Assembly: GCA_964489735.1 (NCBI GenBank)
Contig: CAZBAL010000001.1
Location: 62,001-126,000, forward strand
From: Andreesenia sp964489735
GTDB taxonomy: Bacteria > Bacillota > Clostridia > Tissierellales > Gottschalkiaceae
Reading direction: 5' to 3'
DNA length: 64,000 bases
In this document: piece after piece, positions 34,555 through 43,960 of the stretch
Layout of the letters: each line of letters begins with the position of its first letter
Numbering within the stretch: the stretch's first letter is position 1
The notes under the pieces: generated by a model
What the model saw: the letters and a program-made list of their open reading frames with translations, nothing else
Database searches by the model: none
Told to the model about the DNA's origin: nothing
Position numbers and translations under genes: made by a program

Positions 34555-34797
34555 GAATTATTATTGATTTTTTTAAAGAATCGTCAACCTAATCAAATTC
34601 AGTTCTCATCATTATTTATAACAGTGATAAAGCAGTATCTTTATAAATATATTTAGTCTATGAACTGACTTTTTAACTGACTCTGTCCTTATATATACTA
34701 ACAAATAATCTAAGTTCAAATGCTAAAATCAGTTTAAACGCGAATTATATTTGTATTAATTGTATGTTAATACGAGTTCAGGTGTCTTTTAAGAATT
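34555..34797. other. Gene-free region between topA and rpsB promoter
   Basis: No coding frame I can support. It contains a short direct repeat AACTGACT (twice near 34662-34680) and a weak AT hairpin after the topA stop (TATTAA/TTAATA near 34750-34775), not a convincing terminator. Confidence 0.4.
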
Positions 34798-36891
34798 CTA
34801 ATCATTATCCTGATGATCTCTGATCTCCTCAAAGTCACAGTCTATATTGCTGCAATATACCTTGTCGCCCTTTTTGCTGTATTTTGAAAACAGCATGCTC
34901 TCACATTTTGGACATTTATCTTTGATAGGTTTATCCCAGCTTACAAATTCGCATTTCGGATATTCTGAGCATCCGTAAAAGATTCTTCCTTTTTTACTTC
35001 TTCTCTCTACTACCTTGCCATCCTCACATTTTGGACATTCTATCCCCATGTCTTTCACAATAGGTTTTGCATTTTTACATTCTGGATATCCTGGGCATGC
35101 TAAAAACTTGCCATACCTGCCCATCTTTATTACCATATTTCTTCCACATTTTTCACAGATTTCATCAGTTACTTCATCTTTAAGCTCTACATCTTTCATC
35201 TCTTCTTCAGCGATAGCAAGATCTTTACTGAACTTTTCATAGAAGTTACTTATAGTTTCTTTCCATTCTGCATTTCCTGTAGATACCTTATCCAACTCTT
35301 TTTCAAGATCAGCAGTAAACTCTTTGTCCAAGATATCTTTAAAGTACTCTTCTAGAAGCTCCGTAACTATTATTCCCAATTCAGTAGGCACAAATGCTTT
35401 TTTCTCCAAAAACACATAACCCCTAGATAATATGGTAGAGATAGTAGGTGCATAAGTACTAGGTCTTCCAATGCCAAGCTCCTCTAACAGCTTTACAAGC
35501 GAAGCCTCTGTATATCTTGGCGGTGGTTGAGTGAAATGCTGCTTAGGATCTATTTTTTCCACCTTGACCTTTTCACCTTCTTCAAGTACCGGTAAAATAA
35601 CATCTTTCGGATTATCATCTCCATAGACTTTCAGGAAACCTTCAAATGCAATCTGTGAACCATTCGATCTAAAAATATAATCCCCAGCCTTTATTGAAAT
35701 ACCCATAGTCTTAAACTTAGCCGGTGCCATCTGTGATGCTACCGTTCTTGACCATATCAGCTTATAAAGTCTGTACTGATCTCTGCTTAGAGATTCCTTA
35801 ATGTCATCTGGGTGATTGAATATATCCGTTGGTCTTATAGCTTCATGAGCATCTTGAGACTCTACATCAGATCTTCTTCTAGCTCTAGCGCCTTTTCCAA
35901 GATATTCTTCTCCAAACTCGGTTGTAATAAATTCCTTTGACTTATTTATAGCTTCATTTGAAAGTCTTGTGGAATCTGTTCTAATATAGGTTACAAGTCC
36001 AATAGTGCCTTTGCCTTTTACATCTATACCTTCATATAGTTGCTGAGCAACCATCATCGTCTTTTTTGTAGAGAAACCTAGTTTTCTAGATGCATCCTGC
36101 TGCAGACTGCTCGTCGTATGAGGCGGATACGGATTTCTTGTTCTGCTTCCAGTTTTAATATTTTCAACTATGAAATCCTTCTCTTTTATATGGTCTAAAA
36201 CTTCATCTACAGTTTTTCTATCTGGTAGTTCCATTTTAGTCTCTTTACCATTCTCTAACTTTCCATAAAAATTTGAAGTATACTTTTTATTGCCTTTCTT
36301 ATTAGTGGTTTCTATACTCCAATATTCCACTGGTTCAAATTCTTCTATTTCCTTTTCTCTATCACAAATTATTTTAGTAGCAACAGACTGAACTCTACCA
36401 GCTGAAAGCCCTCTTTTGACCTTCTTCCACAATATTGGACTTATCTGATACCCTACAAGTCTATCCAGAACTCTTCTTGCCTGTTGAGCATCTACAAGAT
36501 CCTGGTTTATTTTTCTAGGCTTTTTTATTGCTTCTTTTATTGTATCTTTCGTTATCTCATTGAATTCAACTCTAATATTATCATCATTTTCTAAACCGAG
36601 AATATACGCTAAATGCCAAGAAATAGCTTCTCCTTCTCTGTCAGGGTCAGTTGCCAGAAATATCTTGTCAGCTTTTTTTGCTTCAGCTTTAAGCTCTTTA
36701 ATTACTGGACCCTTTCCTCTGATGGTAATATAGTTAGGGTTGAAATTTTCTTCTATATCAACGCCAAGTTTACTTTTTGGCAAATCTCTCACATGTCCCA
36801 CTGAGGCCGCTACTTTATAATTTCTACCAAGAAACTTAGAAATTGTTTTAGCTTTGGCAGGTGACTCAACTATTACTAAATTCTTTGCCAT
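34798..36891 (-). CDS. topA: DNA topoisomerase I
   Basis: 697 aa type IA enzyme relaxing negative supercoils. TOPRIM domain (VIVESPAKAKTI; DPDREGEAI at 82-90), active-site tyrosine Y302 in VTYIRTDST, then three C-terminal zinc ribbons: CEKC...CPGYPEC, CPKC...CSEYPKC, CPKC...CSNIDC. All four cysteines are kept in each. Topoisomerase and dprA next to each other is the usual Firmicute order. A TTGACA about 110 bases upstream suggests its own promoter. Confidence 0.97.
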   Translation of the reverse strand: MAKNLVIVESPAKAKTISKFLGRNYKVAASVGHVRDLPKSKLGVDIEENFNPNYITIRGKGPVIKELKAEAKKADKIFLATDPDREGEAISWHLAYILGLENDDNIRVEFNEITKDTIKEAIKKPRKINQDLVDAQQARRVLDRLVGYQISPILWKKVKRGLSAGRVQSVATKIICDREKEIEEFEPVEYWSIETTNKKGNKKYTSNFYGKLENGKETKMELPDRKTVDEVLDHIKEKDFIVENIKTGSRTRNPYPPHTTSSLQQDASRKLGFSTKKTMMVAQQLYEGIDVKGKGTIGLVTYIRTDSTRLSNEAINKSKEFITTEFGEEYLGKGARARRRSDVESQDAHEAIRPTDIFNHPDDIKESLSRDQYRLYKLIWSRTVASQMAPAKFKTMGISIKAGDYIFRSNGSQIAFEGFLKVYGDDNPKDVILPVLEEGEKVKVEKIDPKQHFTQPPPRYTEASLVKLLEELGIGRPSTYAPTISTILSRGYVFLEKKAFVPTELGIIVTELLEEYFKDILDKEFTADLEKELDKVSTGNAEWKETISNFYEKFSKDLAIAEEEMKDVELKDEVTDEICEKCGRNMVIKMGRYGKFLACPGYPECKNAKPIVKDMGIECPKCEDGKVVERRSKKGRIFYGCSEYPKCEFVSWDKPIKDKCPKCESMLFSKYSKKGDKVYCSNIDCDFEEIRDHQDND

Positions 36892-37141
36892 TAACTACAC
36901 TCCCTTTTTCACTTCATTGAAAAAATGAATAAATGCATGTTCATATAGACATACATATTTTATGCATACATATAGATAAAACACATATTATCATTTCTGT
37001 CAATAATTCTTACTCAGTATATCATATTTTTCAGATAATAACAGTAAAACATGATTTTGTAGGGAAATTTAGTCAGAATATGCATATTTCCAACCTCTTA
37101 TTCATTAGAAACTTATGCAGAAAGCTGCAATAATAATAGCT

Positions 37142-37172
37142 ATAGATAACATAATATAATTATGTTATCTAT
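37142..37172. repeat. 31-bp perfect inverted repeat at the dprA stop
   Basis: Two 14-base arms (37142-37155 and 37159-37172; arm begins ATAGATAACAT) are exact reverse complements around a 3-base centre. The dprA stop codon lies inside the right arm. On the minus strand the sequence after it is TAGCTATTATTATTG, not a clear T run, so it may be a weak terminator, an mRNA-stabilising hairpin or a protein site. Confidence 0.7.
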
Positions 37173-38266
37173 ACACACAGTATATTTCCACCTGTTCTTT
37201 TTATATTTCCTTTTATTTCTAGAACAGTTATTATTCCACTCAGTTTCGATATATCCATACCCGAAACTCTAGCAATCTGATCTATATCTGCAGGTGACTT
37301 TTTAATAATATTCAAAACTTTCATTTCATCATCACCCAGCTTGTTAAACTTATCTGGAATGTCATTACATATTCTGTCGATATTTCTGAGTTCTCTAAGC
37401 TCCTCTACTATATCTATCGCATTATCAACCAACTTAGCTCCATCTCTTATCAGATTATTAGTTCCTTTACTGAATGAGCTATTTATACACCCTGGAACTG
37501 CAAACACTTCCCTACCTTGCTCGAGACAGTGCGAAACAGTTATCAGTGTTCCACTTCTTTCTTCTGCTTCAATAACCAATGTACCAAGAGATAGTCCACT
37601 TATTATTCTATTTCTCTGTGGGAAATTGTACGGCAGCCCCTTAGTTCCGAGAGGAAACTCTGAAATAACCGCTCCATTCTCAATTATTTTATGATATAAA
37701 TTTGTATTGTGTGAAGGATAGATAGTGTCTACCCCCGTACCCAAAACTGCAATTGTTCTGTTATTTTCTTTTAAAGATGTCAAGTGAGCATATGTATCTA
37801 TTCCACTGGCCATGCCACTTACTACTGTTATACCGTACTTAGAAAGCTCTGAGACTAATTTTTCAACAGAATAAATACCATACGGGGTTGGTTTTCTTGT
37901 CCCCACTACAGATATCGAGTTTACATCATTTTCTTTCAATCTCCCTTTTATATACAGAACATACGGTGGATCAGGTGTGTTTTTCAATCTAATAGGGTAT
38001 TCTTTATCAAATGATGTCATTATATTTATCTCTTTTTTATATGCATTTTCTTTCACTTGATTCAAATAGTCAATACTCATATTCTTTTTCATATTTATTT
38101 TAGCTCTTTTTCCAATCGGCAGCTTTTCAATTCTGGAATATGATAAATCCCATAGTTCTCTGATATCATGAAAGCAGTCAATGATTTTACTTATATTTCT
38201 ATTATTTATTCCTTCTATATTATTGAGCCATATGAGCATATCTCTTTTTTTAATTATCTTCATCAT
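37169..38266 (-). CDS. dprA: DNA processing protein A
   Basis: 365 aa. N-terminal helix-hairpin-helix/SAM-like region (WLNNIEGINNRNISKII), Rossmann-like DprA core with SVVGTRKPTPYG, VSGMASGIDTYAH, FPQRNRIISGLS, and C-terminal winged-helix (DLA3-type) domain about 305-365. DprA loads RecA on incoming single-stranded DNA in transformation. Start: two adjacent ATGs directly after AAGGAG; the second (38263) or one nine codons in is better spaced, so the N-terminus is uncertain by a few residues. Confidence 0.94.
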   Translation of the reverse strand: MMKIIKKRDMLIWLNNIEGINNRNISKIIDCFHDIRELWDLSYSRIEKLPIGKRAKINMKKNMSIDYLNQVKENAYKKEINIMTSFDKEYPIRLKNTPDPPYVLYIKGRLKENDVNSISVVGTRKPTPYGIYSVEKLVSELSKYGITVVSGMASGIDTYAHLTSLKENNRTIAVLGTGVDTIYPSHNTNLYHKIIENGAVISEFPLGTKGLPYNFPQRNRIISGLSLGTLVIEAEERSGTLITVSHCLEQGREVFAVPGCINSSFSKGTNNLIRDGAKLVDNAIDIVEELRELRNIDRICNDIPDKFNKLGDDEMKVLNIIKKSPADIDQIARVSGMDISKLSGIITVLEIKGNIKRTGGNILCV

Positions 38267-38321
38267 CTCCTTATATAAGTTTGTATAATCATAAATGATC
38301 TATCAAATATAACTGCATATA

Positions 38322-39836
38322 TCAAAAACTTTCACTCATTCTGTACTGCAAAGCTTCATATATATGTTCTTTTTTTATTTCTTGACTCTTATCCAGATCT
38401 GCAATAGTTCTTGAAAGTTTAAGTATTTTGTTGTAGGACCTAGCAGAGAGTCCGAGCCTATGATAAGCTTCATCAAGTATTTGATCCGACTCCCTATCGA
38501 GCACACAGTACCTGCTTATCTGTTCCGAATTCATCTGAGAATTAAACGACAATCCATACTCTCCAAGTCTCTGCTTCTGTATTCTATGAGCCATCTTTAT
38601 TCTCTTTCTGATCTCCTTTGATGATTCAGGTTTAGTTTTTGACTTCAAATCAGATAGTTTTAATTTATTCACATATATCTGAAGATCTATCCTATCCAAT
38701 ATAGGACTGCTGAGCTTTCTTTTGTACCTGTTCATTTCCGATGCAGTACAGCTGCACTCTTTATCTGTTCCATAATTTCCGCATGGACATGGATTCATGG
38801 TCGCTATAAGCATAAAATCACTAGGAAATTCAACACTTATGCCCTGTCTTGATATATTTATTTTCCCATCTTCTATTGGCTGTCTCAGTGATTCTATAAC
38901 CTGCTTATTGAACTCTGGAAACTCATCCAAAAACAATACTCCCTTACTGGCTAAACTGACCTCTCCAGGCATAGGATTAATACCTCCACCTACAATTGCT
39001 ATTCTGGTACTGGTGTGATGAGGTGATCTGAATGGTCTGGAACTAATTACCGGTTCATCTTTAAGAAGTCCTGCTATACTATAGATTTTAGTAACCTCAA
39101 TAATTTCCTCATAACTGAGTTCTGGTAATATGGTCGGAATACGAGATGCTAACATCGTCTTACCAGAGCCAGCAGGTCCATTTAATATTATATTATGCAT
39201 TCCTGTTGCTGCTATTTCCATAGCTCTTTTAGCTATCTCCTGTCCTTTAATCTGACTAAAATCAATACTGAAGCTGTTTTGAATATTTTCATAATCTCCC
39301 ATTACAAATTGTTCAACTTTATGATCGCCATTAATAAAATCTACAATCTCCTTAAGAGTTCTGACAGGATATATTTCAATATCTGAGTCTATTAAAATCC
39401 CTATCTCAATCCTGTTCTCATACGGAATTATCAGTTTCTCTATTCCTTTTTCTTTTAAAGCAAGGACTAAAGGCAGTGCACCTTCAACTCTGGTGATTTC
39501 ACCGCTCAAAGACAGTTCTCCGATGAATGAATATTCATTTGTTTTTTCTTTTATAATACCTGTTGACTCCAAGATTCCAATAGCGATTGGCAGGTCCAGA
39601 TGGGAGCCTTCTTTTTTGATATTGGCAGGTACTAAATTTGCAGTAATTCGGCTGATTGGAAAATCGAAACCACTGTTTTTTATTGCAGACCTGACTCTTT
39701 CTTTAGCCTCTTTTACAGAAGTTCCAGCTAACCCTACAATCTGAAAACTAGGTATTCCTCGTGCAATATCTGTTTCCACTTCAATGCATATGCCATCTAT
39801 TCCAAACAAAACTGCTGTATTAATTTTTGATATCAA
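38322..39836 (-). CDS. comM: ComM/YifB-type AAA+ helicase (Mg chelatase-like)
   Basis: 504 aa. N-terminal domain (about 1-170, Lon-like fold) with VGLAGTSVKEAKERVRSA; AAA+ core with Walker A GPAGSGKT (about 220), Walker B GVLFLDEF, sensor ATMNPCPCG with the zinc-like CPCG...CSC; C-terminal helical bundle (YHRLGLSARSYNKILKLSRT). ComM extends heteroduplex DNA by branch migration in natural transformation. Adjacent to dprA, with which it shares that pathway. Confidence 0.93.
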   Translation of the reverse strand: MISKINTAVLFGIDGICIEVETDIARGIPSFQIVGLAGTSVKEAKERVRSAIKNSGFDFPISRITANLVPANIKKEGSHLDLPIAIGILESTGIIKEKTNEYSFIGELSLSGEITRVEGALPLVLALKEKGIEKLIIPYENRIEIGILIDSDIEIYPVRTLKEIVDFINGDHKVEQFVMGDYENIQNSFSIDFSQIKGQEIAKRAMEIAATGMHNIILNGPAGSGKTMLASRIPTILPELSYEEIIEVTKIYSIAGLLKDEPVISSRPFRSPHHTSTRIAIVGGGINPMPGEVSLASKGVLFLDEFPEFNKQVIESLRQPIEDGKINISRQGISVEFPSDFMLIATMNPCPCGNYGTDKECSCTASEMNRYKRKLSSPILDRIDLQIYVNKLKLSDLKSKTKPESSKEIRKRIKMAHRIQKQRLGEYGLSFNSQMNSEQISRYCVLDRESDQILDEAYHRLGLSARSYNKILKLSRTIADLDKSQEIKKEHIYEALQYRMSESF

Positions 39837-40139
39837 GATATCATCCTTTCTATATTAGCTTGTCTTACTTCGAAATTTATTATATGGATTAATTATTTGT
39901 GATTTGTTGGTTTTTTAGATTATTTTTCATATTTTTTTGTTTAATAATCTGTTAATCTGGTCCTTTGATGATTTGTCGTTTGGTGTTTTTATATTTCATA
40001 CTTATTATTTAAAAATAGTTTCTACACAACAATTATTTATAACTTTCGTTATATTGATAGGATTTATTTATTGAAAATATGTTTTTAATATTAAAAATAG
40101 GATATATATATAATAATCGTAAAAAAGAGGGGGATTATT
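39837..40139. other. T-rich gene-free region before the DUF3787 gene
   Basis: No gene. A perfect 8-base inverted repeat AGATTATT (39917-39924) / AATAATCT (39943-39950) brackets a T-rich loop. A TATAAT (about 40109) lies 30 bases before the GTG start at 40140, but no clear -35 is present, so it may belong to another sigma factor. Confidence 0.4.
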
Positions 40140-40352
40140 GTGAGCGAAAAAGATAAATTAAAAAATGATGATAAAATGTGTAAAGTTGAAGATGAAATAA
40201 GTGAAAAAGATCCGAAAAAAGTTCAAACTGAGGATCAGACTACTGCAGCTTGGGCAGATGTGAAATGCAAGACAAAAGATGCAAAAGTTACTATCCCAAG
40301 TGAAGAAGCAGTTGAAGATGCTCAAGATTGGATTAGTGAAAATAAACGATAA
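40140..40352 (+). CDS. DUF3787 family small protein
   Basis: 70 aa, highly charged, no membrane segment. The second half, TTAAWADVK followed by KVTIPSEEAVEDAQDWISENK, matches my memory of DUF3787 (consensus TTAAWA, K-V-x-IP, A-K-x-W-V-x-x-N-x-K), a small clostridial family of unknown role. GTG start with strong AGAGGGGG upstream. The N-terminal 30 residues are lysine/glutamate-rich and variable. Single gene with its own terminator; it is the only plus-strand gene between 20 and 60 kb. Confidence 0.75.
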   Translation: MSEKDKLKNDDKMCKVEDEISEKDPKKVQTEDQTTAAWADVKCKTKDAKVTIPSEEAVEDAQDWISENKR

Positions 40353-40496
40353 TTTAATTTTTACTCTGTCTGTAATTTTTAAGTTTGTTATTGATTTGAA
40401 TTCTGAATTGATTCTGAGTCAAAATAGGTCAGAATAGTTTGAATTGCTTTATTTGATTAACTATTAATTTGTTTGTCTATTAAATTAAATATTTTT

Positions 40497-40529
40497 AAAA
40501 GATACCCTGATTTCAGGGTATCTTTTTTT
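40497..40529 (+). terminator. Terminator of the DUF3787 gene, also usable from ppi side
   Basis: Ten-base-pair perfect stem GATACCCTGA/TCAGGGTATC with a 2-base centre (40501-40522) and eight T's on the plus strand; the minus strand also gets TTTT after the stem. Confidence 0.9.
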
Positions 40530-40618
40530 GGGTTTATTTATTTATTATTTAGTCTCTTATTATATGTTAATTTACAGCAAATGTATCAAATGCTGATTTA
40601 TAACTTTCTAAATTTTTA

Positions 40619-41134
40619 TTATAATTTTTCTACATCCGAATAATCTGTTCCAAAAGTATCTACTGTTACAGATTTCATTATCTGATCTTCATAAGGTCTA
40701 TCAGAATAGTCTCTTGGTGAATTTACAATTTCATCAACTGCATCCATTCCTTCAGTAACTCTACCAAACGCTGCATATTGACCATCTAGATGAGGTGATT
40801 TTTCTGTCATTATAAAGAACTGAGAACCTGCTGAGTTAGGATCCATAGCTCTTGCCATAGATAGAACTCCTCTATCATGTTCTAAATTATTTTCAAAGTT
40901 GTTACCAGTGAATTCACCTTTTATACTATAGCCTGGTCCACCTATTCCTGTTCCTTCCGGACAGCCACCCTGTACCATAAAGCCCGGTATTACTCTGTGG
41001 AAAATAAGTCCATCATAAAAACCGCTGTCAATCAGACTAATAAAGTTCTTAACTGTATTTGGAGCTATCTCAGGGTACAGCTCAGCTTTAATCTCTTTAC
41101 CATTTTCAAGTGATATTGTAACTATTGGATTCAT
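40619..41134 (-). CDS. Peptidyl-prolyl cis-trans isomerase, cyclophilin type
   Basis: 171 aa cytoplasmic cyclophilin, no signal peptide. Core motifs FHRVIPGFMVQGG (catalytic R in the FHR motif), SMARAMDPNSAGSQFFI and FGRVTEGMD are kept. The frame is open to 41161, but the ATG at 41134 follows GGGGG by seven bases and gives MNPIVTISLENG. It follows yraN by 16 bases. Confidence 0.95.
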   Translation of the reverse strand: MNPIVTISLENGKEIKAELYPEIAPNTVKNFISLIDSGFYDGLIFHRVIPGFMVQGGCPEGTGIGGPGYSIKGEFTGNNFENNLEHDRGVLSMARAMDPNSAGSQFFIMTEKSPHLDGQYAAFGRVTEGMDAVDEIVNSPRDYSDRPYEDQIMKSVTVDTFGTDYSDVEKL

Positions 41135-41150
41135 AATTATCCCCCTATTG

Positions 41151-41501
41151 CTAAAATGCATTTTCTAAATGGTTTACTTTTACCAGTTTACCATCTGATA
41201 TTACTTCTATTATATCAAATCTTGGCTGCTTATAATGCAAAGATTTGTAATTAATATAATTATTTGCCAATCTAACTATTTTTTGCTGTTTTCTATAGTC
41301 TACTGCTTCAGAAGGTCTTCCAAAGTAGCAGTTTTTTCTAGTTTTTACTTCCACAAACACTATATAGTTTTCAAAGTTAGAAATAATGTCAATTTCCGCA
41401 TATCTATTTCTATGGTTTCTTTCGACTATAGTATATCCCTTTTTCATAAGGTATTCTGCCGCTAATTCCTCCCCATAATTTCCAAACTGGATATGATTCA
41501 T
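41151..41501 (-). CDS. yraN: UPF0102 / YraN nuclease-fold protein
   Basis: 116 aa, restriction-endonuclease-like fold. The PD-(D/E)xK site is recognisable as RYAEIDII (E and D) and FVEVKTRK (E-x-K). YraN-type proteins resemble Holliday junction resolvases; function is not established. ATG at 41501 after AAAGGAAG; the frame open to 41537 has no such site. The N-terminus HIQFGNYGEELAAEYL is typical. Confidence 0.9.
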   Translation of the reverse strand: MNHIQFGNYGEELAAEYLMKKGYTIVERNHRNRYAEIDIISNFENYIVFVEVKTRKNCYFGRPSEAVDYRKQQKIVRLANNYINYKSLHYKQPRFDIIEVISDGKLVKVNHLENAF

Positions 41502-41530
41502 AATATCTTCCTTTATAATAGTATTTCTGA

Positions 41531-41566
41531 GTCCCATATACTGAGCTGGGACATTCTACCATTATA
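41531..41566 (-). promoter_or_regulatory. yraN promoter region with leader hairpin
   Basis: TATAAT (41561-41566) on the minus strand has no close -35. Just after it, GTCCCA (41531-41536) and TGGGAC (41547-41552) form a perfect 6-bp GC-rich hairpin in the leader, 30 bases before the start codon. Confidence 0.4.
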
Positions 41567-41661
41567 ATATCATATCTGAAGAAATATGCAATTATACGGC
41601 TTATCCAACTATTATTATCTATTATTATTTTATTCTAACATTCTCACACAACCAAATATAG

Positions 41662-43299
41662 TTATTTCCTACTTCTGTCTTTGGCTTTTTCCATATTTAT
41701 CTTTCTACCACAGAACTTTTTCTTATTAACTTTTTTCTTAAGTTTTTTGTAATCCTCAGCATCTATATAGAAGAAACTGAATTTATCCATTATGACAATA
41801 TCTGAAATAGATTCACCCTGAACTCCACCTTTTTCTCTAGCGAAATCAAGCAGTTTTTTCTTAGTCAATTCATCCTTCTTTCCGATATTGAAGAATACTC
41901 TTATATCTCCATCAGAATGAGATCTGCCTCTACCTCTATCTCTTCTGTCTCTAGAACGCGATCTATCTCTTCTATCATGAGCCTCTTCAAGCTTATCTGC
42001 TTTATTGCCATAGCTAACTTCTCTCTCATATTTTTCCTTAAGCATTGAAGCTATTATTCCGATAGGATCAACTTCTTCTGCAAGTTTTCTCGCCATCTCA
42101 GTAAAAGCTTCATTGTCTTGAGATAGAACTTCTTTAGACACGTCCTGCATTATCTTATCACTTTTTGCTTCAAATATATCAGTAATAGTAGGGATTGGTT
42201 TTTTCTCTATTTCACAGTTCATTTCCCTCTTTATCTGGTTTAGTTTTCCTCTTTCTCTAGGTGTAATGATTGTGAATGATTCACCTTCTCTATTAGCTCT
42301 TCCAGTTCTTCCTATTCTATGAACATATGACTCTGTCTCAAATGGAAGACCAAAGTTTATAACATGAGTTACATGAGAAACATCAATACCTCTAGCAGCA
42401 ACATCTGTTGCAACTAGTATTTTGATATGCCCTTTTCTGAAACTGTCAAGAGTTCTCATTCTAAAACTCTGAGTCATATCTCCGTGCATTCCCTCTACAG
42501 AATAGTTTCTGTTTTGAAGATTTATTACCAGCTCATCAACTTCTCTTTTCGTATTACAGAATATTATAGTAAATTCCGGTGAATAGAGATCCAAAACTCT
42601 ATATAGAGTTTCTATTCTGTTCTCAGGTCTAGTGTAAAAATAATACTGTGTAACATTCGTTGTAGTTACAGACTTTTTAGCAATTTTTATATGCTTTAAA
42701 TCTTTTTTCAGATATTTTTTTGCCAGTTTCTTTATCTTATCAGGCATTGTTGCAGAGAATAAAAGAGTCTGTCTTTCCTCTCCACACATATCTATTATTT
42801 TTTCTATATCATCGATAAAGCCCATATTCAGCATCTCATCAGCTTCATCCAATACAAAATACTCTATATTTTCAAGCTTAATAACTCTTCTGTTTATTAA
42901 GTCCAATACTCTACCAGGTGTACCGACAATGATATCAGTTCCACTTCTTATTGATCTTATTTGATTTTCTATTGAACTTCCACCAAACACTGGTGTAAGC
43001 TTTATATCTTTGAACTTTGCTATTCTGTTCATTTCATTATTTACTTGAAGTGCAAGCTCTCTTGTAGGTGTTAAAACTATAGCTTTGATCTTGCCTCTTT
43101 CTCTTTTCAATTTCGATAGTATAGGTGCTCCAAACGCAAGTGTCTTTCCAGTACCAGTCTGAGCCTGTCCAATCATATCTCTACCTTCCATAAGCACTGG
43201 AATTGCCTCATCCTGAATCTCTGACGGTTCACTTATACCCATATTCTCAATTGCTTTTAATACTTGTTCATCTAATCCTAATTCTCTAAATTTGTCCAA
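41662..43299 (-). CDS. DEAD-box RNA helicase with C-terminal DbpA-type RNA-binding domain
   Basis: 545 aa. Q motif, AQTGTGKT (motif I, about 45-52), PTRELA, VLDEADEM (II), SATMP (III), HRIGRTGR (VI). After a linker rich in R, D and S (about 445-470: repeated RDRR/DRGRGR) comes a DbpA/CsdA-type domain (IRVFFNIGKKDELT onward), then a basic tail. This arrangement is that of CsdA/DeaD and CshA-like helicases in ribosome assembly and cold adaptation. Located between yraN and rnhB, with its own gene spacing of 24 bases to rnhB. Confidence 0.93.
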   Translation of the reverse strand: MDKFRELGLDEQVLKAIENMGISEPSEIQDEAIPVLMEGRDMIGQAQTGTGKTLAFGAPILSKLKRERGKIKAIVLTPTRELALQVNNEMNRIAKFKDIKLTPVFGGSSIENQIRSIRSGTDIIVGTPGRVLDLINRRVIKLENIEYFVLDEADEMLNMGFIDDIEKIIDMCGEERQTLLFSATMPDKIKKLAKKYLKKDLKHIKIAKKSVTTTNVTQYYFYTRPENRIETLYRVLDLYSPEFTIIFCNTKREVDELVINLQNRNYSVEGMHGDMTQSFRMRTLDSFRKGHIKILVATDVAARGIDVSHVTHVINFGLPFETESYVHRIGRTGRANREGESFTIITPRERGKLNQIKREMNCEIEKKPIPTITDIFEAKSDKIMQDVSKEVLSQDNEAFTEMARKLAEEVDPIGIIASMLKEKYEREVSYGNKADKLEEAHDRRDRSRSRDRRDRGRGRSHSDGDIRVFFNIGKKDELTKKKLLDFAREKGGVQGESISDIVIMDKFSFFYIDAEDYKKLKKKVNKKKFCGRKINMEKAKDRSRK

Positions 43300-43323
43300 T
43301 TATAATCCTCCCGTATTCATAGA

Positions 43324-43947
43324 TTACTTATTAATTTCTTTTAGTATATTTTTCAAGAAGGATTTTCTATGAATTTCACATGGACCATATTGGATTATGT
43401 TTTCTCTATGTTCTTTAGTGCCATAACCTTTATGCTTTGCAAAATTATACTCAGGAAACATATCGTTCCATTCATTTTTACACAGATTGTCTCTAAAAAC
43501 TTTGGCAACTATAGATGCTGCTGCTATTCCATATGAGCTTTCATCGCCCTTAACTACTGATTTAAAAGGTATTCCAATATCAACAGGTTCTGCATCGATT
43601 AGGAGATAGTCTGGTTTTACAATATTTCCATCTCCATCATACATATTAGTAGCTGCTATCTTCATAGCTAATAAAGTTGCCTGTCTGATATTTATTTCAT
43701 CTATAATTGAGGCTGGAACTCTTCCGATTCCGACTGCAACCGCTTCCTCATATATCAATTCTGAGATTTTTTCTCTCTTCTTCTCAGACAGTTTTTTTGA
43801 GTCTTTCACATCATCAATGTTAGAATCAATAGGCATGATTACAGCTGCAGCAACTACATCTCCAGCCATACATCCTCTACCCACCTCATCTATACATGCA
43901 ATTTTTTTGTATCCTTCTTTATTTAATAAAAGCTCTAATTCTTTCAT
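43324..43947 (-). CDS. rnhB: Ribonuclease HII
   Basis: 207 aa. Active-site residues in IACIDEVGRGCMAGDVVAAAV (D20, E21), the D of LLIDAEPVD and the later D/E in KGDESSYGIAAASIVAKVFRD. It nicks DNA at single ribonucleotides and removes RNA from hybrids. Conserved order rbgA-rnhB as in Bacillus. 13 bases after rbgA. Confidence 0.96.
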   Translation of the reverse strand: MKELELLLNKEGYKKIACIDEVGRGCMAGDVVAAAVIMPIDSNIDDVKDSKKLSEKKREKISELIYEEAVAVGIGRVPASIIDEINIRQATLLAMKIAATNMYDGDGNIVKPDYLLIDAEPVDIGIPFKSVVKGDESSYGIAAASIVAKVFRDNLCKNEWNDMFPEYNFAKHKGYGTKEHRENIIQYGPCEIHRKSFLKNILKEINK

Positions 43948-43960
43948 ATCGAGCCTCCGA

